The notes beneath the pieces are model-generated. The model saw only the letters and a program-made list of their open reading frames with translations, searched no databases and had not been told where the DNA came from. Positions 1 through 10,937 of a stretch of 64,000 bases of DNA are shown one piece after another. Within the stretch, counting starts at the first letter, position 1. Every line of letters starts with the position of its first letter. The translations under genes were made by a program, and so were the position numbers. The DNA is from Xiphydria camelus (taxonomy: Eukaryota > Arthropoda > Insecta > Hymenoptera > Xiphydriidae). The stretch covers positions 15,777,096 through 15,841,095 of the forward strand of contig OY783191.1 of assembly GCA_963678675.1 (NCBI GenBank), in the 5' to 3' direction.

Positions 1-110
1 ATTTTGGCTAATCGTATACCATTGGAAGATGAGGAGGAAATCATCGAGTATATTATTGAAGGTATTCCAGAGAGAGGCTTGAGAAATCAAGCGTTAATGT
101 TACGGCTTAA
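1..110 (+). pseudogene. Ty3/gypsy gag fragment (5' part, cut by window edge)
   Basis: The reading frame is open from the window edge and encodes a stretch like the C-terminal half of a gypsy-type gag (IIEYIIEGIPERGLRNQA). It is interrupted at a TA dinucleotide (111-112) where the element at 113-3006 has inserted. The same gag resumes at 3009 after the second TA, with one frame change, running into the DLLLAFKGITLK stretch and the zinc knuckles. It is the oldest layer of the first 6.3 kb. The 5' LTR and gag start lie outside the window. Confidence 0.7.
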
Positions 111-112
111 TA

Positions 113-655
113 GGCCAATCGATAAGTGCATTAATAACGGAAGCAATTCCGGACAAGCTGGAAATAATTTTAATTTGTTTGATTTGGTGTTAAAAAGCAC
201 GTATTAAATTTGCACCCCCCAGAAAGCCCGGATTTGGCCGCCATCTTAAGAAAAGGGGCTAAAAAAATGTTTCTTCTTCATTATTTGTCAATAACTCGAT
301 TTCTATAAACTTTAGAGCAAAATATGTAGTTACCAAAATTAAAGTAAATTAAATTATCTATAAAAAAATGTTGTACGTGTTATTCCGTGCGACTATCTGG
401 TTCGAAGTTATATGGGCATCAAAAGCTGGATATATTATAGGCATTTATTATTTTCTTTATTCTAGGCATATTTAAAAGCAAGCAACTGCTATTATGCTTT
501 CATGATTGCATTTATATTTGTTTTCTATCGGCCAATCCTACTCCTGTTTTATACGGAATGTTTAACTCAAGGTGATTAACCCTGTAAGCACCTAGACGAA
601 GAATGTCGGGTGTAAACATTTGGACAGGGAAAGTCAGGCTTTCCCGATCGAGCCT
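113..655 (+). repeat. Left inverted arm of element A
   Basis: Reverse complement of 2451-3006. Shared landmarks include TTCCGGACAAGCTGG near the end and the CCCGATCGAGCCTCC block at the inner limit. Divergence between the arms suggests an old insertion. Confidence 0.75.
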
Positions 656-735
656 CCCGTTGCGTTGGGGTGTTACCAAGGACGGTCTATCGCTTTTTCT
701 CGGGCGTTTTTTAATGCCCGCAATTTCGAGTTTTA

Positions 736-1130
736 GGGGAGTCGATAAGTGCATTAATAGCGGGGGCAAATCCGGACAAGCTGGAATAAATTTTAATCTG
801 TTTTCCTTTGACCAACACAAGATACTTATTAATTTTGCATTCTCAAACAGGCTCGGATTTAGCTGCTATGCTGAAAAAAAGGGCCAAAAGAGGAATTATT
901 TTTTAATATTAGCAAATATCTCGATTAGTATCAATTTTATAGCAAAATATGTAATTATCAAAATGAAAGAAGAGTAGATACTCTATTAAAAACGTTATGT
1001 ACATTTTTTGTACGACTACCTACCTGTTTTGAAGTTGCTGGCGTCGAACTCTCGAAACTTGGATAAGTCAATGAGCACTTAATAATTTTCTTATTCTAGG
1101 CACTCTTAAACACGATCAATTACTTTTTGG
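736..1130 (+). repeat. Second, diverged copy of the left arm inside element A
   Basis: The order of motifs at 113-500 recurs here: GATAAGTGCATTAATAGCGG, TCCGGACAAGCTGG, a TATCTCGATT-like block and a TTCTTATTCTAGGCA block. It begins next to TA at 734-735. No matching right end is visible before 2451, so this is either a truncated related element nested in A or a partial duplication of its arm. Confidence 0.6.
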
Positions 1131-1276
1131 TGATATACATTTTTATTTGGTAAAGAAATCATGTCACACCATATTTGTATTCACTTCCACACCACCTAGA
1201 GGTAAAGTACCCGGCACGTTTTTTTTAAAGTGGTCTCCCCAATAGGCCTAATCCACTATGCCACCAACTTAGATAA

Positions 1277-2335
1277 CTAAGTTTCTTTTGAGGTTGTAGG
1301 CTCATCAGAGTTTGTTCGCCTTTTTGATGTTATTGGTTGTTCAATATAACCCTCAATATCATCCTGAATGCCTTCAACATCTGTCTCATATTCCGGATCT
1401 GGTTCATAATGTGCAGAATATTCTATATTGATTGGTTTAGATCTCTTTCTATATCGATAGGGACATTCTTCTCGTAGTTTTCGTCGTCTAATTCGACCAC
1501 TTCCAAAGTATTGAATAAGATTTGCCCTGGCAAAATGCACACAGTACTGAGCAATACAAACGTGCTTTGCGGCAGCTACAAACTGCATTACAACCTTTAG
1601 CGCATTTACAAGAAATAAGTTTCAGTAATTCTTGGGGAGCTGCGTCTTGTAAAGTAGCAATGGGCATTAACCCATTTCTTGAATTTTTCCATCCCCAATC
1701 TAAAGCTGATTTATCATTTCTATACCATAGCTGTACCTGATGGTAAGTACGGAAGAAGTGCAAGCGAGCTGCATCTTTGGTTGGCGGTAACAATGCTAGG
1801 TTTGGTAAGCTTTTGGTAATAGATTCTACGAAACACTGGGGTATCTGTATTTATTTAATGAGTCGCATTTTTATGATCCATACAGATAAAGAAGAAATTG
1901 TTCTCTAACTTTGTCTATATCCGCTGGGGATGCGTTTGGGTATTTAAATATTTGTACAGCTTTTTGTAATTTTTTTTCTTTCTGTACCTAAAACTTTAAC
2001 GAATTTCATTTTTCCCTGCCTGTATAGTGCGAAAGTAGTATCGCAGCCACTAAATGCGTGCAGAAATAAAATGTCCACAATTGAAGTACAGAAATTCATA
2101 TTATGGGGTGCATACATTCTATAGAATGCATATACTTTGCGACTTTCCCTTGCCTGGCTTTAGAAAATAAATATTAGAGTGAGACCCATTTAAGGCGGTA
2201 AGAACTACCAGTAAATCGGCGTCTTCGCCAATTATAATTACCGTTTTATAGTGATTTGATTTTTTAATTGCAGTGTTGACAATTAATGTATCAGCATCTT
2301 CATCAGCCTGCTTGACTGAAACCTTCGTTCGTCAA
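1277..2335 (-). pseudogene. PIN-like/CXC protein remnant in element A
   Basis: Read on the minus strand, 2335-2200 encodes an acidic block with QADEDADTLIV and IIIGEDADLLVVLTALN, reminiscent of the acidic active site of PIN/FEN1-like nucleases. Next, around 2065-1990, comes a GCDTTFALYRQGK block. At 1850-1500 comes LPPTKDAARLHFF..YHQVQLW, then the cysteine cluster CKCAKGCNAVCSCRKARLYC. An acidic tail follows after a frame change near 1535. Stops lie at about 2150, 2120 and 1850. The cysteine spacing resembles tesmin/TSO1 CXC modules. The same domain order is seen at 45500-46127. The nuclease assignment is inference from the acidic pattern only. Confidence 0.6.
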
Positions 2336-2450
2336 ACGATTAGAAATCATTGAGGTTATTCGACATTTGTTCCTCTCATTTGACAAGAATTTTCCCTGAG
2401 ACACAGTTGCCGTGATTTTTTCATCAAAATGAATTTCCGGTGATGATTTC

Positions 2451-3006
2451 CGGAGGCTCGATCGGGAAAAAGCCCGACTTTCCCTGTCTAGATATTTACA
2501 CCTGCCATTCCTTGTCTAGGTGCTTACAGGGTTAATGACCTTAAGTTAAACATTCCGTATACAATAGGAGTAGGGTTGGCCGACAGAAAATAAATATAAA
2601 TGCAATCATGAAAGCATAATAGCGGTTGTTTGCTTTTAAATATGCCTAGAATAAAGAAAATAATAAATGCCTATAATATATCCAGCTTTTGATGCCCATA
2701 TAACTTCGAACCAGATAGTCGCACGGAAAAACATGTACAACATTTTTTATAGATAATTTAATTTACTTTAATTTTGGTAACAACATATTTTGCTCTAAAG
2801 TTGATAGAAATCGAGTTATTGACAAATAATGAAGAAAAAACATTTTTTTAGCCCCTTTTCTTAAGATGGCGGCCAAATCCGGGCTTTCTGGGGGGTGCAA
2901 ATTTAATACGTGCTTTTTAACACCAAATAAAACAAATTAAAATTATTTCCAGCTTGTCCGGAATTGCTTCCGTTATCAGCTATTTTATACGACTTGGCGA
3001 CTGGCC
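2451..3006 (-). repeat. Right inverted arm of element A
   Basis: Reverse complement of 113-655. It contains the inverted GCTTGTCCGGAATTGC block and ends CGACTGGCC just before TA at 3007-3008. Confidence 0.75.
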
Positions 3007-3008
3007 TA

Positions 3009-3507
3009 TAAGGCAAAGGCAGATTTGCTTTTGGCGTTCAAGGGAATCACACTTAAAGCGGAAATAAAGAGTGGTGCGAGAGGAACAAGTGCGTCAATCA
3101 GTACGGCGAGTGGCACGAAAACAGAAAAGCAAGAAAAAGACAGTAAGAATCAGAAAAGTGAAGTAAACAGTGAAAAGTATAATAGCGTCAAGAAAGACCA
3201 AGAGAAGTGCTTCAATTGCAACAAACCCAATCATATTGCTAAAGACTGTTTGCGACCAGTAAGAGAGAAAGAGGCATGTTACATATGCTTCCTAACGGGG
3301 CACTAAGCGAAGGATTGTCCAGAGAATTGGAAGAATAAGAAGCAGAAATCTGAGGGATCTACCAAGCCGCATCCACAGGTGTCCAACATCTACGATGAGC
3401 CAGCGTTTCAGGAAGAATGTCGTGAGATAGTAATGTTTGAAGTTAATAATGGGAGTACGCGAAGAATTTTGAATTTAGATACGCAATTAGACACGGGAAG
3501 TCCTATT
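3009..3507 (+). pseudogene. Ty3/gypsy gag zinc knuckles and start of protease
   Basis: A lysine-rich stretch precedes two CCHC knuckles: CFNCNKPNHIAKDC, and a second starting CYICFLTGH. The second is broken by an in-frame TAA at 3304-3306. The frame then continues to the retroviral-type aspartic protease motif DTGSP at about 3490-3504, where the LINE at 3508 has inserted. The protein resumes in frame at 5680. This is the pol/gag junction of the remnant whose gag start is at 1-110. Confidence 0.75.
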
Positions 3508-3561
3508 GTTATTATTGTTGTTATTATTGTTATTATTATTATTGTTGTTATTATTATTATA
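3508..3561 (+). repeat. TTATTG/TTATTA microsatellite, 3' tail of the LINE
   Basis: Simple repeat of ATT and GTT triplets. Its position next to the target duplication and after the RNase H reading frame (minus strand) identifies it as the LINE tail. Confidence 0.85.
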
Positions 3562-3638
3562 GTAATGGGCCCTCCCTGGGGAAACGATAAGTAGACTAAA
3601 GCCCTTTTTATCTCCCATTCATTCCTTCAGTGGACCTC

Positions 3639-4616
3639 TCACCGCCACGGGAGATCAAGATCTTTAATCAAGCTCCTAATCTCCCAGACAGTGATCTGTC
3701 CACATTCCTCTTCCCTCAGGAAGTTCCTTCCCGTGATCCTCCTTCTCTCAATTCTTGGACAATCACCGATAATATGTCCAGGCGTTTCTTCGGCCTCTCC
3801 GCATAGCCAGCAGCTCACCTCGACCGATTGGCGCAGTATCTTTATATATCTATGAAGCCTACAGTGTCCTGTATATATGGACACCATAGTCCTCATTGAC
3901 ATTTTATCTAACTTCATTAATTCATCTGTACGCTTCCTGCTCCATTTTTTGGTGAAGATCTTGGATTGTCTCATACCTTCCGCCTCCTTCCAGTCCTGGT
4001 TCATCCTTTCAATGACCCATTCCTTGATATAGCGTCTACCAACCTGTCTTGGCATCCCAACCTCCGTGCCCGGAAGATAGAGCGACCCTTCGGCTCCTCT
4101 CCTCGCAAGCTTATCAGCCTTCTCATTTCCTGGTATCCCGGAATGACCCAGGACCCACAGTAATCTCACCTTATTGTCTACGGCTAGTTCATCTAGTGAT
4201 TTCCTAGACCTCTCGACAATCTCTGTTTTCATACTCAGATTTTCAAGAGCCTTCAAGGCAGCCTGACTATCCGAGCAGATCACAATACGCTTGTGCTGCA
4301 CACTTTCCTGCACCACCTCCCGTGCACAGACGTATATGGCCATTAGCTCCGCCTGGAGGACAGTGCAGTATTTCTGCAATCTGAAACTACATTCCTTCTT
4401 GGAGTTCTGCTTATGAAAACCGGATCCCACCGCTTCGTTAATTTTTGATCCGTCCGTGAACCAGGCCTGATCAGCTCTTCCCAGAAGTCGTTTTTCATCT
4501 TTCCACTGAGCCCTCTCTGGATATTCCACTCCGTATTTACGGTTGTATCTATGCTTGCATCGGACATAATCCTGCAAGCCACTTGTTCCTGGTATCCTAT
4601 CCTCTAGCAGAGTCAA
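3639..4616 (-). pseudogene. LINE RNase H and C-terminal zinc-knuckle-like region
   Basis: 325 codons open. RNase H residues are visible in order: FTDGSK (first Asp), QAELMAI (Glu), SDSQAAL (Asp), and GHSGIPGNEKADKLAR with the last Asp. A CWLCGEAEETPGHIIGDC element follows, the usual C-terminal CCHC-like motif of R1/jockey-clade pol proteins. It is in a different frame from the reverse transcriptase, with a short overlap at 4597-4616, so one indel separates the two halves of one pol protein. Confidence 0.85.
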
Positions 4617-5667
4617 GATCTTCGAGTCCCACTCTAGATCCTCCCCTCCACTCCCCGTTCAGTTTTACCCTGTAAGCCGCGAGCATGGCCGACGCTTCCA
4701 CCTCGATCCTCACTGGGGGGAGCCCAGCAAGCATCCCCAGAGCCGAGATCGGCGTCGTCCCCATTGCTCCCGTAATAACTCTGAGGGCCATGGCCCTCAC
4801 GTGATCCAATTTCTCCCCAGCCACTTTCTGCCCAGCTCCCTTCCACCATACCAGAGAACCATGCAGCACAACTGGTTTGATCGGTGCATTATATATCCAC
4901 ACCATCACTTTCGACGTGATTCCCCACATTCTCCCGCATATCCTTCTGGTAACCCAGAGTATTGAGCAGGCCTTACTACGAATGTAGTCCACGTGTTTGC
5001 TCCAGTTCAGCTTCTCATCTAGGAATACTCCCAGATCCACCTTCTTATGTTTTACTGCCCTCTTCAGAATCAGTTCCTCTCCTAGAAAGTTCGGATTTTT
5101 CCAACCGTCTAGTTTCCTCCTTCTGGTGAAGAGGATCATTTCTATTTTCTCCGGGTTAACGGATAGGCCCGTCCTCTCATACCATCGCCCTATCACATCT
5201 AGCGAGGTGACTATCAGTCCCCTCACCACATCTGCAAATTTCCCAGCCACAAGGACACATATATCATCTGCATATCCTTGGGCGTATATTCCAGCCTCCT
5301 CCAGTCTGCGAATGAGCTCATCCATCACCAGATTCCATAGAAGAGGTGACAAAACACCCCCCTATGGACATTCCCTGACAGTCGCCACTCCCATCCTAAA
5401 GTCTCCCCTCTGAACCGAGAGCCTCCTGATCTTCAACATGGATGCAATCCATGGTCTAACCGTTGGATGCACCCCGTGTCTCTCAGCGCTCTGATCAGTC
5501 ACCTCATGAGAGGTCCAATTAAAGCCCCCCCCCCCCCCCCCATGTCTGCAAAGAGTCCACACGCTATATCCCCATCTTGCATTGCTTTCTCAGCTCTGCC
5601 TACCACACAGTGCAATGCCATTTCAACGGATTTCCCTGCTTGATAGGCAAACTGTCTTGGATGGAGA
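4597..5667 (-). pseudogene. LINE reverse transcriptase (palm and thumb, N-terminus lost)
   Basis: The catalytic motif is QGYADDICVLVAG, with the SPLLWNLVMDEL block before it. Upstream, at 5562-5400, FNWTSHEV..ERHGVHPTV..WIASMLKIRRLSVQRG is typical of R1/LOA-like enzymes. Breaks: an in-frame TAG at the CP-QGG position (about 5360) and a run of C on the plus strand (5526-5540) that expands a glycine stretch after the FAD motif and shifts the frame. The gene starts abruptly at 5667, the truncation point. Confidence 0.85.
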
Positions 5668-6275
5668 GGAAGTCCTATTAGTATGATAAAAGAAAAGTTC
5701 GTTGATAAAGTGTTGATGCTTCCGATTGATTCGAATTCATTTCCATACAGAGGGGTAAATCAAACGCCGATTAAAATTTTGGGGACTGTAAAGACGCGAA
5801 TTACGTTGTATAATTTAGTCGAAGATGTACCGATTTCCGTTTTTCCAGAAAATACGTTTAGAATTTCGGCTTTACTTGGAAGAAACATTTTGATAAGGAA
5901 ATTCAAGTCAGGATTACGTAGGTCGGTTGAGAACGACGCTATATCCGAGGTATTACATATTGAAGTCGATGAATCAGATGAACCAAGCGATAGACTAAAC
6001 ATAAGCGAAAAGGGTGACGAAAAGGTTAGGATGAAATTCAGGAAATTGTTTAAGAAAGAGTACGTGATGTCTGAAAGACCGGATGAGCCAGCGATTAAAC
6101 AAGAGCTGAAGTTAAGATTGAAAGATGATAAACCGTTTCATTCGACGCCGCGACAATTATCGTATAATCAAAAAAATAAATTAAGTATCGTTTTGGATAG
6201 TTTGCTAGAAAAAGGCCGAGTGACTCTGAGTATGCATCTCCCATAGTGCTGATAAACAAACAACAGAAGTGAAAC
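5668..6275 (+). pseudogene. Ty3/gypsy protease C-terminus to start of reverse transcriptase
   Basis: Continues the protease begun before 3508: LLGRNIL is the usual ILG-like protease motif. It is followed by the linker and the start of reverse transcriptase (about 6110-6275, ending in a SEYASPIVL-like motif after a frame change near 6220). The sequence then stops matching pol, so the element is truncated at about 6275. No integrase or 3' LTR follows. Confidence 0.75.
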
Positions 6276-6810
6276 TTAAACTTCTTGCTTATGAGTTATA
6301 GATACAGATAAATTATTAGTATTTTTTTATTGAACTAGTCGTCGTCGTCGTCATCGTCGTCTGCAGATGTATATTACTCACCGTTTGAATCTCACTGTTT
6401 AGAGGTACGACACACACACACACAGCCTGATGGTACTATCACTCGTAAACGTAAGAAAAAAAATACCAAAGGCATTTTGTACGAATATTACGAATATCAA
6501 TTATAAAAACTAAGAAGTCAGGAGTTATTGGCGGAAAGAAAAAGAGAAGATCCCCCCATGGAACTTCAAGCTACAGGCTAATTAAAATTTATTTATTGTA
6601 CTAAAACAAAAAATTATTTTTTACTATCTATAACACTTCATACTTATAAATTTTGCAGAAGAAGAACAGGGAGCTGTCGACTGGTTAGAGACTCATCTCA
6701 GTCCATCGGATACAGTGAAGAGAAGGTGACGTCAGAGGAGAGGTCAGACGGCGCGCTACGATTCATAAACTTCACATCCCGATGAATTTCTTTCTTGATG
6801 TCCGTTAAGA
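6276..6810. other. Non-coding stretch with two microsatellites
   Basis: I see no gene. A GTC/CGT triplet run lies at 6338-6361 and a CA run at 6411-6424. The remainder is unique AT-rich sequence. Confidence 0.6.
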
Positions 6811-7819
6811 ATAACACACACACAAAAAAAGTGGGGTATACTTTTGATGCGATATGTTATTCGTAGTAATTTTGCCTCCCGATTGCGAATCAGGTGTCAA
6901 AATTTGGTCACATCACAATTTTTTTCTAACCTCAAAAAAACTGCACACACACACAAAAAAGAGAGGTATACTTTTGATGCGATATATGTTATCTGTAGTA
7001 ATTTTTCCTCCTGATCATGAATCCGGTGTCAAAATTTGGCCATCACATCACATTTTTTTTAATCTCAAAAAACCAACCAGAGATCATGATTTTCAAAAAG
7101 TTAATGGACTTAAACCAAATTCGGTATACGGGGGTTTTTGGGTCGCTGATTACGAATCTGAAGTCGTTTTTCAAATATTCAAAATGGCGGATCCTATATG
7201 GCGGACGAGATTTTCGAAAATCGACGGATTCATGCCAAATTTGGTATAGGCGGGTTTTTTGGGTCGCTGATCACGAATTTGAAGTCATATTTTAAAAATT
7301 TAAGATGGCGGATCCAATATGGAGGACATTTTCGAAAATCGAAGGATTCATGCCAAATTTGGTATAGGGAGGGTTTTTCAGTCGCAGATTACGAATATGA
7401 AGTTATATTTGCAAAAAATTAAAATTTTCGAAAATCTTGTCCGCCATATTGGATCTGCCATCTTGAATTTTTTAATCTGACTTCAGATTCGTGATCAGCG
7501 ACCCAAAACATAACCCTACATCAAATTTGGCATGAATCCGTTGATTTTCGAAAATCTCGACCGATATATTGGATCCGCCATTTTGAATTTTTGAATTTCG
7601 ACTTCAGATTAGTAATCGCCGACCAAAAAAAACCCTATACCGAATTTGGTTTAAGTTCATTAACTTTTTGAAAATCATGATCTTTGGCTGGTTTTTTGAG
7701 ATTAAAAAAAATTGTGTGGTCAAATTTTGACACCTGATTTGTGATCAGTATGCAAAATTACTACGGATAACATATGTCGCATCAAAAGTATACCCCACTT
7801 TTTTGTGTGACTGTGTTAT
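6811..7819. mobile_element. Foldback element built of ~118-bp units
   Basis: The ends are inverted: ACAAAAAAAGTGGGGTATAC near 6822 against GTATACCCCACTTTTTTG near 7789. The left half holds about three tandem units of ~118 bp (starting near 7114, 7234 and 7351), each with CAAATTYGGTATA, a GGGTCGCTGAT block, AAGATGGCGGATCC and ATTTTCGAAAATC. The right half holds inverted units. Two more inverted units occur at 8060-8275. The ORFs crossing it are mirror translations of the repeat, not genes. Confidence 0.75.
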
Positions 7820-8026
7820 GGTTGATCACAGATGTAACATTTCATTGCTCTTTCCAAAAATTCAAGATCAACAAACCTTTCTCCCTTTACAGGGAATTCT
7901 ACACAATTATTATCTGCATCGTTTGGAGTGGTTGTGCTCGCGACTGGTACCTCCTCCGGAAGCTTTGGTTTCCTTGTAGTTCTACTACTTTCTTGCAATT
8001 CTATTTCTGTCTTAGAATGTTTTAGT
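7812..8026 (-). pseudogene. Fragment resembling the N-terminal domain of Mutator-like transposase proteins
   Basis: On the minus strand a short open frame has the pattern GERFVDLEFLERAMKCYICDQPL, i.e. a G-x-R-x-V-D motif followed by a CxxC pair. From memory this resembles the start of the Mutator (PF20700-like) domain found in many arthropod proteins. It is bounded on both sides by the 118-bp unit repeats, so only this piece remains. A second fragment of possibly the same family is at 20637-20939. Confidence 0.35.
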
Positions 8027-8059
8027 CACCACTTTTCTTTTCCAACAATAAGGTTGTGC

Positions 8060-8275
8060 CGTGAAAATTTGGAAAATTTTGAATTTTTGAAATCTGATTT
8101 CAGATTCGTGATCAGCGACCCAAAAAACACACTTATTCCAAATTTGGCACGAATCCGTCAATTTTCGAAAATCTCGTCCGCCATATTGGATCCGCCATCT
8201 TGAATTTTTGAAATCTGACTTCAGATTCGTGATCAGCGACCCAAAAAACCCCCTATACCGAATTTGGTTTAAGTT
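8060..8275 (-). repeat. Two inverted copies of the ~118-bp foldback unit
   Basis: Repeats of TCAGATTCGTGATCAGCGAC, CCAAATTTGG and ATTTTCGAAAATCTCG, as in the right half of 6811-7819, but separated from it by the Mutator-like fragment. Confidence 0.7.
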
Positions 8276-8789
8276 GAATAAGCCATTAAGAATGTTGTCC
8301 TTCTAATTCAAGGAAATTTCCCACTGTTCTCCGCTGGCCATAAAGGTCACATGAAAAAAATGGTCGACATGCTTGAATGTGAAATTTCCCGCTCTTTTCA
8401 TTTCCCGTATCAAAAATAGGGGTTCGCATTTAAAAAGATCCATTTGACCTTGAAAGTCATGGTCAAGGTCAAATCCAACATGACCATTGGATAGCCCGGG
8501 AAAAATCCTAAAAGTTTTGCATTAAATATTTTTCTTTAAAATGATTTCCCGCTGAGATAATCAGCCGTACCGGGACTTTTTGAAGACCCTGTATTATTTT
8601 TGAATGAATTAAAATTTCATTATCTGATATTGGCAATACGCGTCGAAAGCTTTGTTCTTTCCCTCCTCTTGCCTCACCCCGTAGAGTCCTGATGTTCCTC
8701 CTTATAGATGGAGAGCTAGTGACATTTTTCAGTGATTATTTAGTTAAGGCCTATTTTTTGAGAGAATGTTGTGGGGGGCATGTCTAACA

Positions 8790-9220
8790 AGGAAAGTAAT
8801 TGAGGTGTACCTCATCGATTTTCTTCATTCTGCGATATGTTGCAGTATATCAAAAAACATTAGACACGTATTTTTTTGTACGTGCTAATTCCGTCATTTA
8901 AGGGGTGGAAATCACCCCTAAACTTGACCTCCTAAAACCAATTTTCTACGATTTCTACGATTTTCTACAGTAAAAGTACTTCACATGTCATCGTCTTTCG
9001 ATAAGGAATAATATTCAATTTGTTGCATTAAGAAATTCAACGTAGTTGTTGAGAAATCGTAGAAAATTGGCTTTAGGGGGTCAAGTTTAGGGGTGATTTT
9101 CACCCCTTAAATGACCGAATTAGCACGTACACAAAAATACGTGTCTAATGTTTTTTGATATACTACAACATATCACAGAATGAAGAAAATCGGTGAGGTA
9201 CACCTCGAGTACTTTCCTTG
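8790..9220. mobile_element. Foldback MITE of ~430 bp
   Basis: Near-perfect inverted arms: AAGGAAAGTAATTGAGGTGT at the left against ACACCTCGAGTACTTTCCTT at the right. Internal landmarks are mirrored (ACACGTATTTTTTTGTACGT and its complement; AAGGGGTGGAAATCACCCCT). The loop is about 8960-9040. It has no coding capacity. Confidence 0.8.
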
Positions 9221-10030
9221 TAAGTGCTATCCGTCTTGTAAGTGCTATCCGTGAGGATTAACCCTGATAGCGGTATGGGAGGTAGGCGGAACGCCCCAAA
9301 CTTGTAAACAATAGTGCACAAAATTATTATTTAGTTAAGGCAGCAATTTTTTAAAGAATTCATCTGGTAGTCCACAATTATGAATATAATATTGGCGGAT
9401 TGATTGGCCGGTATCAAAAAGGTGGCGGATTATCCCAAACACGTCGTGTCAACAATACAATTTTTATTATTTAGTTAAGCCTCAAATTTTAATATGTTAT
9501 TGAGGCAACTGTTTCAAGCGGAAATTTAAATTGGCAGAACGAAATATCGGCATTAACTACCTGGCGGAACGATTTAAATATTCATTGTGCGCGCCTCGAT
9601 TTCATCTCGTTTGCCGGAGAATTTTTTGTATTAGGAATGCTTCTAATATAGATAATGATTTTGTTTATTTTTTGGAATCTTTTTAGTAATAATAGTCATT
9701 TATTTTCCCTGGAGTTAATATTTTAGCGCTCATTCAATACTGATAACGAGCTTCAATATATCAATCAAACATCAGTCTTATGTTAGGACACTGAACATTT
9801 TATTTGTGATGTCAGATGTTTTAACAATTTTTGAAACGGATGAATGATATAATTTTTTTAGAATACCCTTTTGTCATTTGACCGACGATATAGTGTTTTA
9901 TACAAATATAGGAACGAGGTGCGTGAAGTGAAAGAATATTTTGAACAGAAATTTTTTTTAAAGCCAATTAATTTCTTAGAGTATTTATCGACTTACAAAT
10001 ATATGGTAGGTACTTCATATAAAGACATTT

Positions 10031-10675
10031 GAGGGGTCTAGTTGCAAAACCGGCAATCTCCACTTTTTGGTGAAATTGAGCTATTGGCGGGAATGTGTTC
10101 CTTATTGTAATTCTGATCGACTTGCAGAGTCGTTTGGCTGCAAATTCGGCTCAATTATACTTAAAAATGAGGTTAAAATTTTGGCCTAGTTTCAAACCCG
10201 GCAATCTCCAACCGCCGTTGAGTTGCAAAAACGGCAATCTCCATTTCGACCTATAGGGCGATTGGGTAACTGCACAAAACAGATGGAGTGCCATCTGTTG
10301 CACGCACCAAGCATCTGTATTCTAAGGAAAATAAATATTTATTTCAGTTGATTGCACTGTATCTTTACTCTATTTCTTATAACACGCCAAGAAAAATTAG
10401 TTTCAAAACCGGTAATTTAGTTAACTAAGTTGCAAAATCGGCAGTTTCAAAATGTTACTTGCAAAACTGGCAATCTCCAATTTTCAATCCCATACTACTC
10501 AAAATTTATTGCAAATTCTGGTTTCTGCTTAATATCAAGTGATATGCATACATATGAGCTTGTTTCAGTTCAACAATAACAAACTTAAGTTATTTAGTTA
10601 CCGAGTTATCAAAAATTCAGCTCTCCTATAAAATTTGCCAAAATGGAGATTGCCGGTTTTGCAACTAGACCCCTC
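10031..10675. mobile_element. MITE with repeated TIR-like motifs, nested in element B
   Basis: Ends GAGGGGTCTAGTTGCAAAAC and its complement. The core GTTGCAAAACCGGCAATCTC or a close variant recurs near 10045, 10190, 10216, 10400, 10430, 10455 and (inverted) 10640. The opposite arm of element B lacks this block, so it is a later insertion. The target duplication is short and unclear (T-rich). Confidence 0.7.
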
Positions 10676-10937
10676 ATTTTTAATACCATCAGTTGTTCGA
10701 TCATCTAGTCATCTTCTGTGTCCAGCCAATCAGAATCGTCACCTTTGTCAACTGAATCCAGATCACTAGATGCTCGGGAGCCTACGTCTATAAATTTAAA
10801 CAAATTGATTAGAAAAATGTAATATTTTTTGTTTATATTTACTGTTAAATCTGCATACCTTATTTAATGTCACTGTTGCAATCATTATCGCTTTTATTGG
10901 AATCTTCAACAAGTACATCTCCAACAAATTCAGGCAA

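Larger units (their letters stand above)
113..3006. mobile_element. Long-inverted-repeat DNA element A carrying a PIN/CXC gene remnant
   Basis: The element is flanked by TA at 111-112 and 3007-3008. The ends are inverted repeats starting GGCCAATCGATAAG (left) and GGCCAGTCGCCAAGT (right, complement). Arms of about 540 bp run 113-655 and 2451-3006 and match with scattered differences. Inside lie a partial second copy of the left arm and a decayed minus-strand gene (1277-2335). It sits in the gag of a Ty3/gypsy remnant. Elements at 9718-12203 and 44955-46815 have the same plan and a related gene. I do not recognise it as a named superfamily. Confidence 0.72.
3508..5667 (-). mobile_element. 5'-truncated non-LTR retrotransposon (R1/jockey-type)
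   Basis: Inserted on the minus strand within the gypsy protease. The 12-bp target duplication GGAAGTCCTATT is at 3496-3507 and 5668-5679. The 3' tail is a (TTATTG/TTATTA)n tract on the plus strand at 3508-3561. The element holds a reverse transcriptase (about 5666-4597) and RNase H (4616-3639), but no endonuclease or ORF1, so it is truncated at its 5' end. Removing it together with one duplication rejoins the protease frame. Confidence 0.85.

Noticed and set aside
3379..3594. 71-residue frame with an Ile/Val repeat tail
   Set aside because: The first half is the gypsy protease; the tail is translation of the LINE microsatellite after the insertion point.
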